Notes under the pieces: model-generated
The model's database searches: none
What the model was told of the DNA's origin: nothing
The model's input: only the letters and a program-made list of their open reading frames with translations
Translations under genes and position numbers: made by a program
Part shown: positions 7,179 through 17,034 of the stretch, piece by piece
Layout of the letters: every line of letters begins with the position of its first letter
Numbering within the stretch: the first letter of the stretch is position 1
Assembly (NCBI GenBank): GCA_964620595.1
Contig: CAZUHP010000032.1
Location: 1 to 40,524 of the forward strand
Source of the DNA: Desulfocarbo sp964620595
GTDB lineage: Bacteria; Desulfobacterota; Desulfarculia; Desulfarculales; Desulfarculaceae
Direction: 5' to 3'
Length of the DNA stretch: 40,524 bases

Positions 7179-8627
7179 ATGCATCCCCTGGCCCGGGCCG
7201 GACGCAACCTCGCCCTGAAGACCGCGGGCGAGGTCCTGGCACGGCTCTCTTTTTTCCTGCTCTTCATCTACGCGGCGCGGGTGCTGGGGGCCGGGGGCTA
7301 TGGCCGCTACTCCTATGCCGCCTCCCTGGCCGCCCTGGCCCTGATCGGCATGGACCTGGGCCTGAACACCCTGTTCGTGCGCGACGGCGCCCAGCGCCCG
7401 GCAGAGGTGGCGGACTACGCCGGCACCCTCCTTTTGATCAAGGCGCTCCTGGCCGGCCTGGTCATGCTCCTGTTGCTTTGGTTCTGCCTGGCCCTGGGCC
7501 ACGACCCCTCCCAGACCTGGCTGATCCTGGCCGTGGCCCTGGTGCAGGTGCTCTGGGGCTTCAGCGAGCTGGGCGTGGCCGGCCTCAACGCCCTGGAGCG
7601 CATGGACCAGGAGGCCCTGGTCAAGAGCAGCGCCCGCCTGGCCGCCCTGCTCCTGGCCGGGGGGCTGCTCCTGGCCGGGGCCGGCCTGTGGGGCCTGGTG
7701 GCCGGGCTCATCATGGCCAATGCCTTGGCCGCGGGCCTCAGCCTCTGGTTCCTGCGGCGCCGGGCCGGCTTCCGCCTGCGCCTGGAGCGCCGCTTCCTGG
7801 CCTACCTGGCCCGGGAGTCCCTGCCCCTGGCACTCACCAACGTGTTCATCCTGGTCTTCGTGCGGGTGGACATGGTCATGCTGGAGTTCATGGGCCGCTC
7901 CTTCGAGGAGATAGGCTGGTACGCGGCCGGGGTGCGGGTGATCGACGCGGTGGGCATCGTGCCGGCCCTGGTGGCCGGGGCCAGCCTGCCGGTGTTGGCC
8001 AGCCTGGCCGGGCGCGACCCCGAGGCCCTGGGCAAGCTCTTCCGCCAGGGACAGCGCCTGCTCGTCATCCTGGGGCTGCCCGCGGCCATGGGCCTGTGGG
8101 CGGTGCGGCAGCAGGCCGCCTTGCTCATCTTCGGCCCGGAGTTCGGGGAGACCGCCCGGGCCTTCTGGTGGCTGGCGCCGGTACTGGTCTTTTTGTTCGT
8201 GAACTTCCTGCAACTGGGCGCCCTCATCGCCCTGGGCCGCCAGAAGTCCTGCGCCCTGGCCACCGGCCTGTGCGTGGTGGTGAACCTGGGGCTCAACCTC
8301 TGGTTCATACCGGCCTACGGCTTCATGGGCGCGGCCGCGGCCACCCTGGTCACCGAGGCGGTGCTGTTCGCCTTGTGCGCCTGGTTCATCCGCCGCCGCC
8401 TGGGCCCCAGCGGGCTCCTGCGCCAGGCGTGGCGGCCGGCCCTGGCCGCGGCCCTCATGGGCCTGGCCCTGCATTGGCTGGGCGCCTGGCCCCTGTGGGC
8501 CCTGATCGGGGTGGGGATGGTGGTGTACGCGGCCGCGCTCTTGGCCTTGGGCGGCCTCACCCTGGCCGAGCTCAAGGACCTGTGGCAGCTCCTGCGCCGG
8601 CCTCCGCAGGAGGGCGGGGCGGGCTGA
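7179..8627 (+). CDS. Wzx-type polysaccharide flippase (MOP superfamily)
   Basis: This 482-residue protein has about 12-14 hydrophobic helices and the typical N-terminal 'YAARVLGAGGYGRYSYA' sequence of polysaccharide-biosynthesis (Wzx/RfbX) transporters. It probably flips undecaprenyl-linked repeat units to the periplasm, the step after the cytoplasmic glycosyltransferases encoded around it. The ATG at 7179 is chosen; an in-frame TTG at 7161 is possible and would overlap the previous stop. No Wzy polymerase is evident among the next genes; the polytopic protein near 31861 is unlinked. Confidence 0.9.
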   Translation: MHPLARAGRNLALKTAGEVLARLSFFLLFIYAARVLGAGGYGRYSYAASLAALALIGMDLGLNTLFVRDGAQRPAEVADYAGTLLLIKALLAGLVMLLLLWFCLALGHDPSQTWLILAVALVQVLWGFSELGVAGLNALERMDQEALVKSSARLAALLLAGGLLLAGAGLWGLVAGLIMANALAAGLSLWFLRRRAGFRLRLERRFLAYLARESLPLALTNVFILVFVRVDMVMLEFMGRSFEEIGWYAAGVRVIDAVGIVPALVAGASLPVLASLAGRDPEALGKLFRQGQRLLVILGLPAAMGLWAVRQQAALLIFGPEFGETARAFWWLAPVLVFLFVNFLQLGALIALGRQKSCALATGLCVVVNLGLNLWFIPAYGFMGAAAATLVTEAVLFALCAWFIRRRLGPSGLLRQAWRPALAAALMGLALHWLGAWPLWALIGVGMVVYAAALLALGGLTLAELKDLWQLLRRPPQEGGAG

Positions 8628-8723
8628 GCCGGCGGCGCGGGCTTTCCCTGGGCCGGCGCGGGCGGTATCATGCTGCCAGCTTGGGGCCGGGAGCAGCGGG
8701 GGATACGCCCGCGAGGAGGCGTG

Positions 8724-9869
8724 GTGAAGATAGGCATCGACGTGAGAACCGTCACCCCGGTGCGCTCCGGGGTGGGCAACTACGTGCTCAACCTGCTGGA
8801 GGGGCTGCGCTGGGTCGCGCCTCATCAGGAGTTCTTTCTCCTGGGCCAGAGCCGGAACCTGGAGGCCATCGGCTGGAACCTGCCCACCGGCCTGTTTCAC
8901 ACCACCCGCCTCTCCCACGAGAGCCATCCCCTGGGCGACCTGTGGGAGCACTTTATCCTGCCGCGCACCTTGGCCCGCTACCAGGTGGACGTGTTCCACG
9001 GGCCGGCCACCCTCATGCCCCTGCGCAGCACCGGCTTTGCCCGGGTGGTCACCATCCACGACCTGGTGGCGTTTCTGTTTTCCGAGACCATCCCCCGCAA
9101 GTACGCGCTCTACATGCGCTGGCTCATCAAGCAGGTGGTCAGGGAGGCCGACCGCATAATCAGCGTGAGCCACAACACCAAGCATGATCTCATGCGGGTG
9201 CTGGGAGTGGACCCGGCCAAGATCAACGTGGTGTACGAGGCCGCGCCCCCGGGCTACCAGCCCATCCGCGACCAGACCAAGCTGGCCTGGGTGCGCCGGC
9301 GCTACAACCTGGAGGGCCCCTATCTCTACCACGTGGGCAACATAGAGCCGCGCAAGAACCTGGTGCGCCTGGTCAAGGCCTTCCTGCTCATGCGCGGGCG
9401 CAGCGGCCTGGACGTGCGCCTGGTGATCACCGGGCAGAAGGGCTGGCTGACCAGTATGCTCTTCCGCGAGCTGGAGGGCCTGGATTTGGGCAAGGAGGTG
9501 GTGTTCACCGGCTACGTGCCGCGCACCGACCTGCCGCTTTTGATGAACGCGGCCGAGGCCTTCGTGTTCCCCTCCCTGTACGAGGGGTTCGGGTTGCCCG
9601 CCCTGGAGGCCATGAGTTGCGGCATCCCGGTGGTTACCAGTAACATCAGCTCATTGCCCGAGATCGTGGGCACGGCCGCGGTTCTGGTGGACCCGGAGAG
9701 TGTGGAGTCCATCGCCAATGGCATAGAGCGGGTGCTGGTTGACGATGAGTTGCGCCAGCGGCTCGCCCGGGAGGGCCTGGCCCAGGCCCGCCGCTTTTCC
9801 TGGGAGCGAGCCGCCCGCGAGACCCTGGCCGTGTACCGCCAGGCCCAGGAGGAAAAGAGGGGCGCATGA
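8724..9869 (+). CDS. GT4-family glycosyltransferase
   Basis: This 381-residue protein has a classic GT4 start ('IGIDVRTVTPVRSGVGNYV') and a Rossmann donor domain with 'YLYHVGNIEPRKNLVRLV', 'VVFTGYVP' and 'FVFPSLYEGFGLPALEAM', containing the E-x7-E donor-binding motif. It acts at the cytoplasmic face on the polysaccharide precursor. The start is set at a GTG at 8724 (a GTG at 8721 is equally in frame) because AGGAGG lies at 8714-8719 and family members begin with this motif; the frame is open further upstream to 8670. The last four bases overlap the next gene (ATGA). Sugar unknown. Confidence 0.9.
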   Translation: MKIGIDVRTVTPVRSGVGNYVLNLLEGLRWVAPHQEFFLLGQSRNLEAIGWNLPTGLFHTTRLSHESHPLGDLWEHFILPRTLARYQVDVFHGPATLMPLRSTGFARVVTIHDLVAFLFSETIPRKYALYMRWLIKQVVREADRIISVSHNTKHDLMRVLGVDPAKINVVYEAAPPGYQPIRDQTKLAWVRRRYNLEGPYLYHVGNIEPRKNLVRLVKAFLLMRGRSGLDVRLVITGQKGWLTSMLFRELEGLDLGKEVVFTGYVPRTDLPLLMNAAEAFVFPSLYEGFGLPALEAMSCGIPVVTSNISSLPEIVGTAAVLVDPESVESIANGIERVLVDDELRQRLAREGLAQARRFSWERAARETLAVYRQAQEEKRGA

Positions 9870-10966
9870 AGCTGATATACGATCTGCGGATATTGACCGG
9901 CCGCATGCACGGCATGGCCCGCTATGGCCTGGAGCTGCTCCAGGCCCTTTTGGACACCGGCGAGGAGCTTGGCATAGGCGTGCTGGTGCGCCGCCCCCAG
10001 GACGCCCGGCTCCTGCCCCGGGACGAGCGGGTGCTGGCCATCGTCTGCAACCTGGCGCCCTATGGCCCCATCTCCCAGCTCCGCCTGCCCTGGCTGCTGA
10101 CCGGGCTGCGGCCCGAGGTCTACCATTGCCCGTTCTACGCTGCGCCGGGCTACTTCGACGGCCCCATGGTGGTCACGGTGCACGATCTCATTCACCTGCG
10201 TTTTCCCAAGCATTACGGCGCCAGGCACCGTTTCTTCTACCGCTGGGTGGTGGCTCCGGCCGTGCAGCGGGCCCGGGCCGTGTTCACGGTGAGCCGGCAC
10301 AGCAAGAAGGACCTGGTGGAGCTTCTGGGCGTGGACCCGGACAAGGTGGTGGTCACGCCCAATGGGGTGGGCCGGGCCTTCCGGCCGCCGGAGGAGGCAG
10401 AAGGGGCCGCCGCGCCCGGGGAGTTGGGCCTGCCCGAGCGCTACATCCTGGGCGTGGGCAACCCCAAGCCCCACAAGAACCTGGCCGCCCTGGTGGAGGC
10501 CCACCGCTTGCTGCGCGCCCAGAATCCAGACACCCCGCCCCTGGTGCTGGTGGGCTTGAAGCAGCCCAAGGAGGCCGGGGTCAGGGGCGAAGACCAAGTG
10601 GTGGTCAAGGATCAGTTGGAGGATGCGGACCTGGCCCGGGCCTATGGCGCGGCCCAGGTGGTGTGCATCCCTTCCCTGTACGAGGGCTTCGGCCTGCCTG
10701 CCCTGGAGGCCCTGGCCTGTGGCGCGCCCCTGGTGGCCAGCCGTTGCGCCTCCCTGCCCGAGGTGGTGGGCCAGGCCGGCTTGCTCACCGAGCCCGAGCC
10801 CCAGGCCCTGGCCCAGGCCCTGGGCCGGGTGTTGGCCGACCAGCAGTTGCGCCGGCGCTTGCGCCGGCAGGGGCCGGAGCAGGCCGCGCGCTTTTCCTGG
10901 CGCCGGACCGCGGAGGCCACCCTGGAGGTCTACCGCCGGGTGGCCCGGGGAGAGGCGCCCCAATGA
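9866..10966 (+). CDS. GT4-family glycosyltransferase
   Basis: This 366-residue protein is homologous in layout to the preceding gene: 'LIYDLRILTGRMHGMARYG' at the start, 'VVTVHDLIHLRFP', and a donor domain with 'YILGVGNPKPHKNLAALVEA' and 'VCIPSLYEGFGLPALEALACG' (E-x7-E region). The similarity of the pair suggests an old duplication. It overlaps both neighbours by 4 nt (ATGA), so translation of the three glycosyltransferases is coupled. Retaining sugar transfer to the growing repeat unit is expected; donor and linkage cannot be read from sequence. Confidence 0.9.
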   Translation: MKLIYDLRILTGRMHGMARYGLELLQALLDTGEELGIGVLVRRPQDARLLPRDERVLAIVCNLAPYGPISQLRLPWLLTGLRPEVYHCPFYAAPGYFDGPMVVTVHDLIHLRFPKHYGARHRFFYRWVVAPAVQRARAVFTVSRHSKKDLVELLGVDPDKVVVTPNGVGRAFRPPEEAEGAAAPGELGLPERYILGVGNPKPHKNLAALVEAHRLLRAQNPDTPPLVLVGLKQPKEAGVRGEDQVVVKDQLEDADLARAYGAAQVVCIPSLYEGFGLPALEALACGAPLVASRCASLPEVVGQAGLLTEPEPQALAQALGRVLADQQLRRRLRRQGPEQAARFSWRRTAEATLEVYRRVARGEAPQ

Positions 10967-12117
10967 GCACCAAGGCCCAACAGGGCCTGGCCGGCGTGCG
11001 CGCCGTGCTGGTGCACGACTGGCTCACCGGCATGCGTGGCGGCGAGAAGGTGCTGGAGTCTTTCTGCCGCTTGTTTCCCGGGGCGCCCATCTACACCCTG
11101 CTGCACCTGGCGGGCAAGGTGAGCCCCCTCATCGAGGGCCATCCCATCCGCACCTCCTTTATTCAGCGCATGCCCCTGGCGGCTGCTTACTACCGCCACT
11201 ACCTGCCCCTGTTTCCCCGGGCCGCGGAGTCGCTGGCCCTGCCCGCGGCGGAGCTGGTGCTCAGCTCCAGCCATTGCGTGGCCAAGGGGGTGCGGGTCCC
11301 GCCGGGGGCGGTGCACGTGAGCTACCTGCACACCCCCATGCGCTACGTGTGGGACCTGTACGACGCCTATTTCGGCCCGGGCCGCGGCGGCCTGGCCCGC
11401 TGGGTGATGCCCCTGCTGCGGGGCCGCTTGCAGCGCTGGGACGTGCGCACCGCGGAGCGGGTGGACCACTTCGTGGCCAACTCGGCCCACGTGGCAGAGC
11501 GCATCCAGCGCCACTACGGCCGCCGGGCCACGGTGATCCACCCGCCGGTGGACACCGCCCGCTTCACCCCGGCCGAGCGCCCGGGAGATTACTACCTGGT
11601 GGTCAGCGCCCTGGTGCCCTACAAGCGGGTGGACCTGGCGGTGGCGGCCTGCACCGCCTTGGGCCGCAGGCTGAAGGTGGTGGGCACCGGGCCCGAGGAG
11701 GGACGGCTCAAGAACCTGGCCGGCCCCACGGTGGAGTTCCTGGGCTGGCAGCCGGACGAGGCCCTGCCCGGGCTGTACGCCCATGCCCGCGCCTTCATCT
11801 TCCCCGGCGAGGAGGACTTCGGCATAACCCCGGTGGAGGCCATGGCCGCGGGCCGGCCGGTGGTGGCCTATGGCCGGGGCGGCGCCTTGGAGACGGTGGT
11901 GGGTCCGGACGACGAGTCGGGCCGCGCGCCCACGGGCCGTTTCTTCCTTGAGCAGGAGGTGGACGCCCTGGCCGCCGCCCTGGAGGCGCTGGAGGCCGAG
12001 CTGGACCGCTTCGACCCCCAGGCCCTGGCCGCCCATGCAGCGGGTTTCGACACTGCGGTGTTCCTGGAGCGCATGAGCGCCTTCCTGCGGGAGGTGTTGG
12101 CCCGGCCCGGCCGTTGA
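10963..12117 (+). CDS. GT4 (WbaZ-like) glycosyltransferase
   Basis: This 384-residue protein starts at the ATG overlapping the previous stop. 'LVHDWLTGMRGGEKVLESF' and 'PGAPIYTL' near the N-terminus are hallmarks of the WbaZ-like GT4 subgroup, several of which are mannosyltransferases in O-antigen clusters. The donor domain shows 'YLVVSALVPYKRVDLAV', 'KVVGTGPEEG' and 'IFPGEEDFGITPVEAMAAG' with the E-x7-E motif. A mannosyl donor is a guess by subgroup. It is the last gene of the polysaccharide operon; a hairpin without a T-tract follows at 12151-12177. Confidence 0.9.
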   Translation: MSTKAQQGLAGVRAVLVHDWLTGMRGGEKVLESFCRLFPGAPIYTLLHLAGKVSPLIEGHPIRTSFIQRMPLAAAYYRHYLPLFPRAAESLALPAAELVLSSSHCVAKGVRVPPGAVHVSYLHTPMRYVWDLYDAYFGPGRGGLARWVMPLLRGRLQRWDVRTAERVDHFVANSAHVAERIQRHYGRRATVIHPPVDTARFTPAERPGDYYLVVSALVPYKRVDLAVAACTALGRRLKVVGTGPEEGRLKNLAGPTVEFLGWQPDEALPGLYAHARAFIFPGEEDFGITPVEAMAAGRPVVAYGRGGALETVVGPDDESGRAPTGRFFLEQEVDALAAALEALEAELDRFDPQALAAHAAGFDTAVFLERMSAFLREVLARPGR

Positions 12118-12150
12118 CCAGACCTGAGGGGGGTGCTAGGCTTTTCTAGC

Positions 12151-12177
12151 GAGGGTCGCCCGTGCTAGGCGGCCCTT
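12151..12177 (+). terminator. Hairpin after the polysaccharide operon (possible terminator)
   Basis: GAGGGTCGCC (12151-12160) pairs with GGCGGCCCTT (12168-12177), with two G-U wobbles and a 7-nt loop. No T-tract follows, so it is not a canonical intrinsic terminator. It lies between the last glycosyltransferase and trkA and could equally be part of the trkA leader. Confidence 0.3.
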
Positions 12178-12204
12178 GGTGCTTACCGTGAACGGGGAGG
12201 CTCC

Positions 12205-13566
12205 ATGCAGATCATCATCATCGGCGCCGGCGAAGTGGGCTACCACACCGCGCTCAGGCTCTCGCGCGAAGGCCACAAGGTGGTGGTGGTGGACAGCAGC
12301 GCCGAGGCCATCCGCATGGTCGATGAACACATGGATGTGCAGACCCTGGTGGGGGCGGGCTCCAGCCCGCTGGTGCTGCGCGAGGCCGGGGTGGACGAGG
12401 CGGACATGCTGGTGGCGGTCACTGACAGCGACGAGATAAACCTCCAGGCCTGCCGTTTCGCGCGGCTGTTGGCCCCGGCCGCCACCCGGGTCGCCCGCAT
12501 CCGTTCCGAGGACTACCTCGCCTTTTTCGAGGAGGTGGGCGCCAAGACCCTGGACCTGGATACGGTCATCAACCCCGAGCGCGAGCTGGCCGCCCAGATA
12601 CTCCAGTTCATCGCGGTCCCCGCGGCCTCCTCGGTGGCCGACTTTGCCGAGGGCCGGGTGAAGCTGGTGGGGCTCAAGGTGCCGGCCACCAGCCCCCTGG
12701 TGGGCCGCCCCATGGCCGAGCTGCACCTGAAGGGCGGGCCGCCTTTCTTGGTGGCGGCCATCGAGCGCTCCGGCCAGACCGTGATTCCCCGCGGCAGCGA
12801 CGTGCTCCTGCCCGACGACGTGGCCTACGTGGTGGCCCGGGAGACGGCCACCGACGACGTGATGGCCCACTTCGGCCTGCACAGCCACCAGGTGCGCAAC
12901 CTGGTGGTGGTGGGCGGCGGGGCCATCGGCCGCCTGGTGGCGGCCGGGGCGGCCCGGCGGGGCATCAAGGTGCGGGTCATCGAGCGCAGCGAGGCCCGCT
13001 GCGAGGCCCTGGTGGAGCAGCTCGACGACGTGATGGTGCTGCACGGCGACGGTACCGATCTCAGCTTGCTGGAAGAGGAGAACGTGGGCGCGGCCGATGT
13101 CTTCGCCGCGGTCACCGACGACGAGGAGGAGAACGTGCTCATCGCGCTCCTGGGCCGCAAGATGGGCGCCAAGCGCACCATCGCCCGGGTGGCCCACATG
13201 GGCTACGTGCCCCTGGTCAGCACCTTGGGCCTGGATCTGGTGGTGAGCCCCCGCTTCGCCGCGGTGGGCGCCATCCTGCGCCACCTGCGCCGGGGCAAGG
13301 TGCTTTCGGTGGCGGCCCTGAAGGACGAGGGTGCCGAGGTCATCGAGGTTGAGGCCCAGGAGACCTCGGCCCTGGTGGGCAGGCCCCTGGCCGAGGTCAA
13401 GATGCCGGCGGGCGCCCTGGTGGCGGCGGTGGTGCGCGAGGGCAAGGTGTTCATCCCGGGCGGCACCACCGTGGTGCAGCCGGGCGACCACCTGGTGATA
13501 TTCCTCTTGCGCAAGGTGCTGCGCAAGGTGGAGAAGCTGCTCACGGTCAGCCTGGAATACTTCTAG
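12205..13566 (+). CDS. trkA: TrkA, NAD-binding regulatory subunit of the Trk potassium uptake system
   Basis: This 453-residue peripheral membrane protein is full length for TrkA, with two tandem RCK modules. The first Rossmann domain has 'IIIGAGEVG' (G7-G12) and an acidic D30 at the end of strand 2. The second starts near residue 232 with 'VVVGGGAIGRLV'. Each is followed by a TrkA-C domain (about 145-220 and 370-450). It gates TrkH in response to nucleotide binding. It is preceded by a GGGGAGG ribosome site 6 nt before the ATG. trkH starts 12 nt downstream, so the two form an operon. Confidence 0.95.
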   Translation: MQIIIIGAGEVGYHTALRLSREGHKVVVVDSSAEAIRMVDEHMDVQTLVGAGSSPLVLREAGVDEADMLVAVTDSDEINLQACRFARLLAPAATRVARIRSEDYLAFFEEVGAKTLDLDTVINPERELAAQILQFIAVPAASSVADFAEGRVKLVGLKVPATSPLVGRPMAELHLKGGPPFLVAAIERSGQTVIPRGSDVLLPDDVAYVVARETATDDVMAHFGLHSHQVRNLVVVGGGAIGRLVAAGAARRGIKVRVIERSEARCEALVEQLDDVMVLHGDGTDLSLLEEENVGAADVFAAVTDDEEENVLIALLGRKMGAKRTIARVAHMGYVPLVSTLGLDLVVSPRFAAVGAILRHLRRGKVLSVAALKDEGAEVIEVEAQETSALVGRPLAEVKMPAGALVAAVVREGKVFIPGGTTVVQPGDHLVIFLLRKVLRKVEKLLTVSLEYF

Positions 13567-13578
13567 GAGCAAGGGACA

Positions 13579-15021
<1,443 letters not shown>

Positions 15022-15027
<6 letters not shown>

Positions 15028-15093
15028 GCCCGGCGCTGCTTCTCGGGGTGCAGGCAAGGGCCCGGCCGGGGGGCGGGAGTGCCGGGCTCAGCG
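15022..15093. terminator. Inverted repeat spanning both convergent stop codons (trkH/bioD)
   Basis: CGCTGAGCCCGGCGCT (15022-15037) pairs with AGTGCCGGGCTCAGCG (15078-15093): 16 bp with a single G-U wobble and a 40-nt GC-rich loop. Both stop codons (TGA of trkH at 15025-15027 and TGA of bioD at 15088-15090) lie inside the arms, so both mRNAs end with the same bases. There is no T-tract. A bidirectional stop or antisense-collision structure is the likely role. Confidence 0.5.
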
Positions 15094-15816
15094 GTCCAGG
15101 GCCAGCAGGGGCTCCAGGTCCAGGCAGTCGCCTGCGGCCCGGGCCAGGCTGCGGGCCCCGGGCTCGTCCAGCCAGGGCAGGGCGCCCAAGAAGCGCGCGC
15201 CGGAAAATTCCTCGATGAGCCGGCTGTTGCTGGCCTGGCTGCTCTGGCTGGCCGGCCCCTCCTCCTGGCCGGAGAACACGAAACCCACCACTGCCAGGTC
15301 CCGCGCCCTCAGTGCCTCTATAGTGAGCAGGGTGTGGTTGATGGTGCCCAGGCCCGGCCGGGCGGCCACCACCACCGGCAGGTCCAACTCGGCCATGAGG
15401 TCCAGGGCGGTGCGCCCCGGGCAGAGCGGCACCAGCACCCCGCCCACGCCCTCGCACACCCAAAAACGCTGGCCCGCGAGCGAGTCGCGCACCCGGCGCA
15501 CCAGCTCCGGCCAGGCCAGCTCCACCCCCTCCAGCCGGGCCGCGGCCAGGGGGCTCAGGGCATGGGCCAGGCAGATGGGGTTCAAACGGTGGTAGGCGTC
15601 CGCCAGGCCGCACACCCGGCCCACCCACAGGGCGTCCGGGCTGACCAGCCGGCCGTCCTGCTCTTGGCCGTCGGTGGAGACCGGCTTCAGGTAGCCCGCC
15701 TCCACCCCCCGGGCCCTGAGCCCGGCCACCAGCGCGGCCGAGACAAAGGTCTTGCCCACCTCGGTGTCCGTGCCGGCCACGAACACGCCCCTGGATATGG
15801 CGCGTTCCGCGCTCAC
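15088..15816 (-). CDS. bioD: Dethiobiotin synthetase
   Basis: This 242-residue cytoplasmic enzyme makes dethiobiotin from DAPA, CO2 and ATP. The P-loop 'GTDTEVGKTFVSAAL' sits near the N-terminus, followed by 'YLKPVSTDG'. 'EGVGGVLVPL' and 'ARPGLGTINHTLLTIEAL' match the nucleotide and switch regions of BioD. The GTG start at 15816 overlaps the bioF stop by 4 nt (GTGA), so it is translated with bioF. It is the last gene of the bioB-bioA-bioF-bioD unit. Confidence 0.92.
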   Translation of the reverse strand: MSAERAISRGVFVAGTDTEVGKTFVSAALVAGLRARGVEAGYLKPVSTDGQEQDGRLVSPDALWVGRVCGLADAYHRLNPICLAHALSPLAAARLEGVELAWPELVRRVRDSLAGQRFWVCEGVGGVLVPLCPGRTALDLMAELDLPVVVAARPGLGTINHTLLTIEALRARDLAVVGFVFSGQEEGPASQSSQASNSRLIEEFSGARFLGALPWLDEPGARSLARAAGDCLDLEPLLALDR

Positions 15817-17030
15817 AGCCCCACCTCCCGCGCTGCCTGGGCCAGGGCCTCCAGGGCCTGGTCCACCTCGGCCTCGCTGTGGGCCGCGGTCACGGTGAGC
15901 CTCAGGCGGCAGGTGCCCTGGGGCACGGTGGGCGGCCGTATGGCCGGGGCATAGACCCCCCGGGCCAGCAGCGCGGCGGCCAGGTCCAGGGCGGCCCGGG
16001 TTTCGCCCACCAGCACCGGCACGATGGGGCCTTGGCTGGAGGTCACCTGCAGGCCGATCTCCGCCAGGCCCGCGCGCAGGCGGGCGCACAGGGCGTGCAG
16101 GCGGGAGCGCAGCTCGGGCTCCTGGTCCACCAGGGCCAGGCCGGCCCGGGCGGTGGCGACCTGGGCCGGCGGCGGGGCGGTGCTGTAGAGGAACGGCCGC
16201 GCCCGGTTGACCAGGGTGTCGATCACCGGTCGGGCCCCGGCCACAAAGCCGCCCATGCCGCCCAGGGCCTTGGAGAAGGTGCCCACCATGACCAACTCCG
16301 GCGGCGGGTCTATGCCAAAGTGCTCCACCGTGCCCCGGCCGGTCGGGCCCCACACGCCGGTGCCGTGGGCATCGTCCACCACCAGGAGCGCCCCGGTTTC
16401 CCGGGCCACGGCCAGGAGCCGGGGCAGGGGGGCCAGATCGCCGTCCATGGAAAACACGCCGTCGGTCACCAGGAGCTTGAGCCGCGCCTCGCTTTGGGCC
16501 AGGAGCCGCGCGGCCGCTTCCACCTCGCCGTGGGGGTAGACCATGACCTGGGCCCGGGAGAGGCGGCAGGCGTCGATGATGCTGGCGTGGTTGAGACTGT
16601 CGCTCACGATCAGGTCGCCCGGGCCGGCGAGGCCGGTGATCACCGAAAGGTTGGTCATGTAGCCGGTGGCCATGAAGAGCGCGGCCTCGGCGTGCTTGAA
16701 CTCGGCGATGGCTTTTTCCAGCTCGGCGTGGGCGTCCAGGGTGCCGGAGATGAGCCGGCTGGCGCCGCTGCCGGTGCCTTCGGTGAGCGACGCCTCCAGG
16801 GCGGCTTCGGCCAGGCGGGGGTGGCGGGTGAGGCCCAGGTAGTCGTTGGAGGCCATGAGCAGGCAATCCCGCCCGTCTATGACGATGCGGGGGCCGTTCG
16901 CCGGCCCCACGGGGCGCAGGCGGCGGGTGAGGCCCGCGGCCGCGGTTTGTTCCAGCCTTTGGGCCAGGGTCTCCAGAGCGGGCGCGGGCAAGGGCACGGC
17001 CGGCATCTTCTTGTCAGCGGGCGCGGCCAT
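15813..17030 (-). CDS. bioF: 8-amino-7-oxononanoate synthase
   Basis: This 405-residue PLP enzyme condenses pimeloyl-thioester with alanine. 'LLMASNDYLGLTRHPRLAEAA', 'GTGSGASRLISGT', 'DDAHGTGVWGPTGRG' and the Schiff-base lysine in 'VGTFSKALGGMGGF' are all present. The ATG at 17030 is chosen: it starts 4 nt after the bioA stop and follows GGAGG. An upstream in-frame start (17075) would run into bioA. A short Ala/Pro-rich leader precedes the conserved domain. The 3' end overlaps bioD. Confidence 0.92.
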   Translation of the reverse strand: MAAPADKKMPAVPLPAPALETLAQRLEQTAAAGLTRRLRPVGPANGPRIVIDGRDCLLMASNDYLGLTRHPRLAEAALEASLTEGTGSGASRLISGTLDAHAELEKAIAEFKHAEAALFMATGYMTNLSVITGLAGPGDLIVSDSLNHASIIDACRLSRAQVMVYPHGEVEAAARLLAQSEARLKLLVTDGVFSMDGDLAPLPRLLAVARETGALLVVDDAHGTGVWGPTGRGTVEHFGIDPPPELVMVGTFSKALGGMGGFVAGARPVIDTLVNRARPFLYSTAPPPAQVATARAGLALVDQEPELRSRLHALCARLRAGLAEIGLQVTSSQGPIVPVLVGETRAALDLAAALLARGVYAPAIRPPTVPQGTCRLRLTVTAAHSEAEVDQALEALAQAAREVGL

Positions 17031-17034
17031 GGCC

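Noticed and set aside
7113..9332. Long open frame on the minus strand (739 codons)
   Set aside because: Antisense to the flippase and a glycosyltransferase; Gln/His/Gly-rich shadow with no domain signature.
12134..12143. Shared 9-mer TGCTAGGCT before trkA and before the barrel gene (about 36622)
   Set aside because: Looks like an extended -10 but neither site has a -35; two short matches in GC-rich DNA are not enough.
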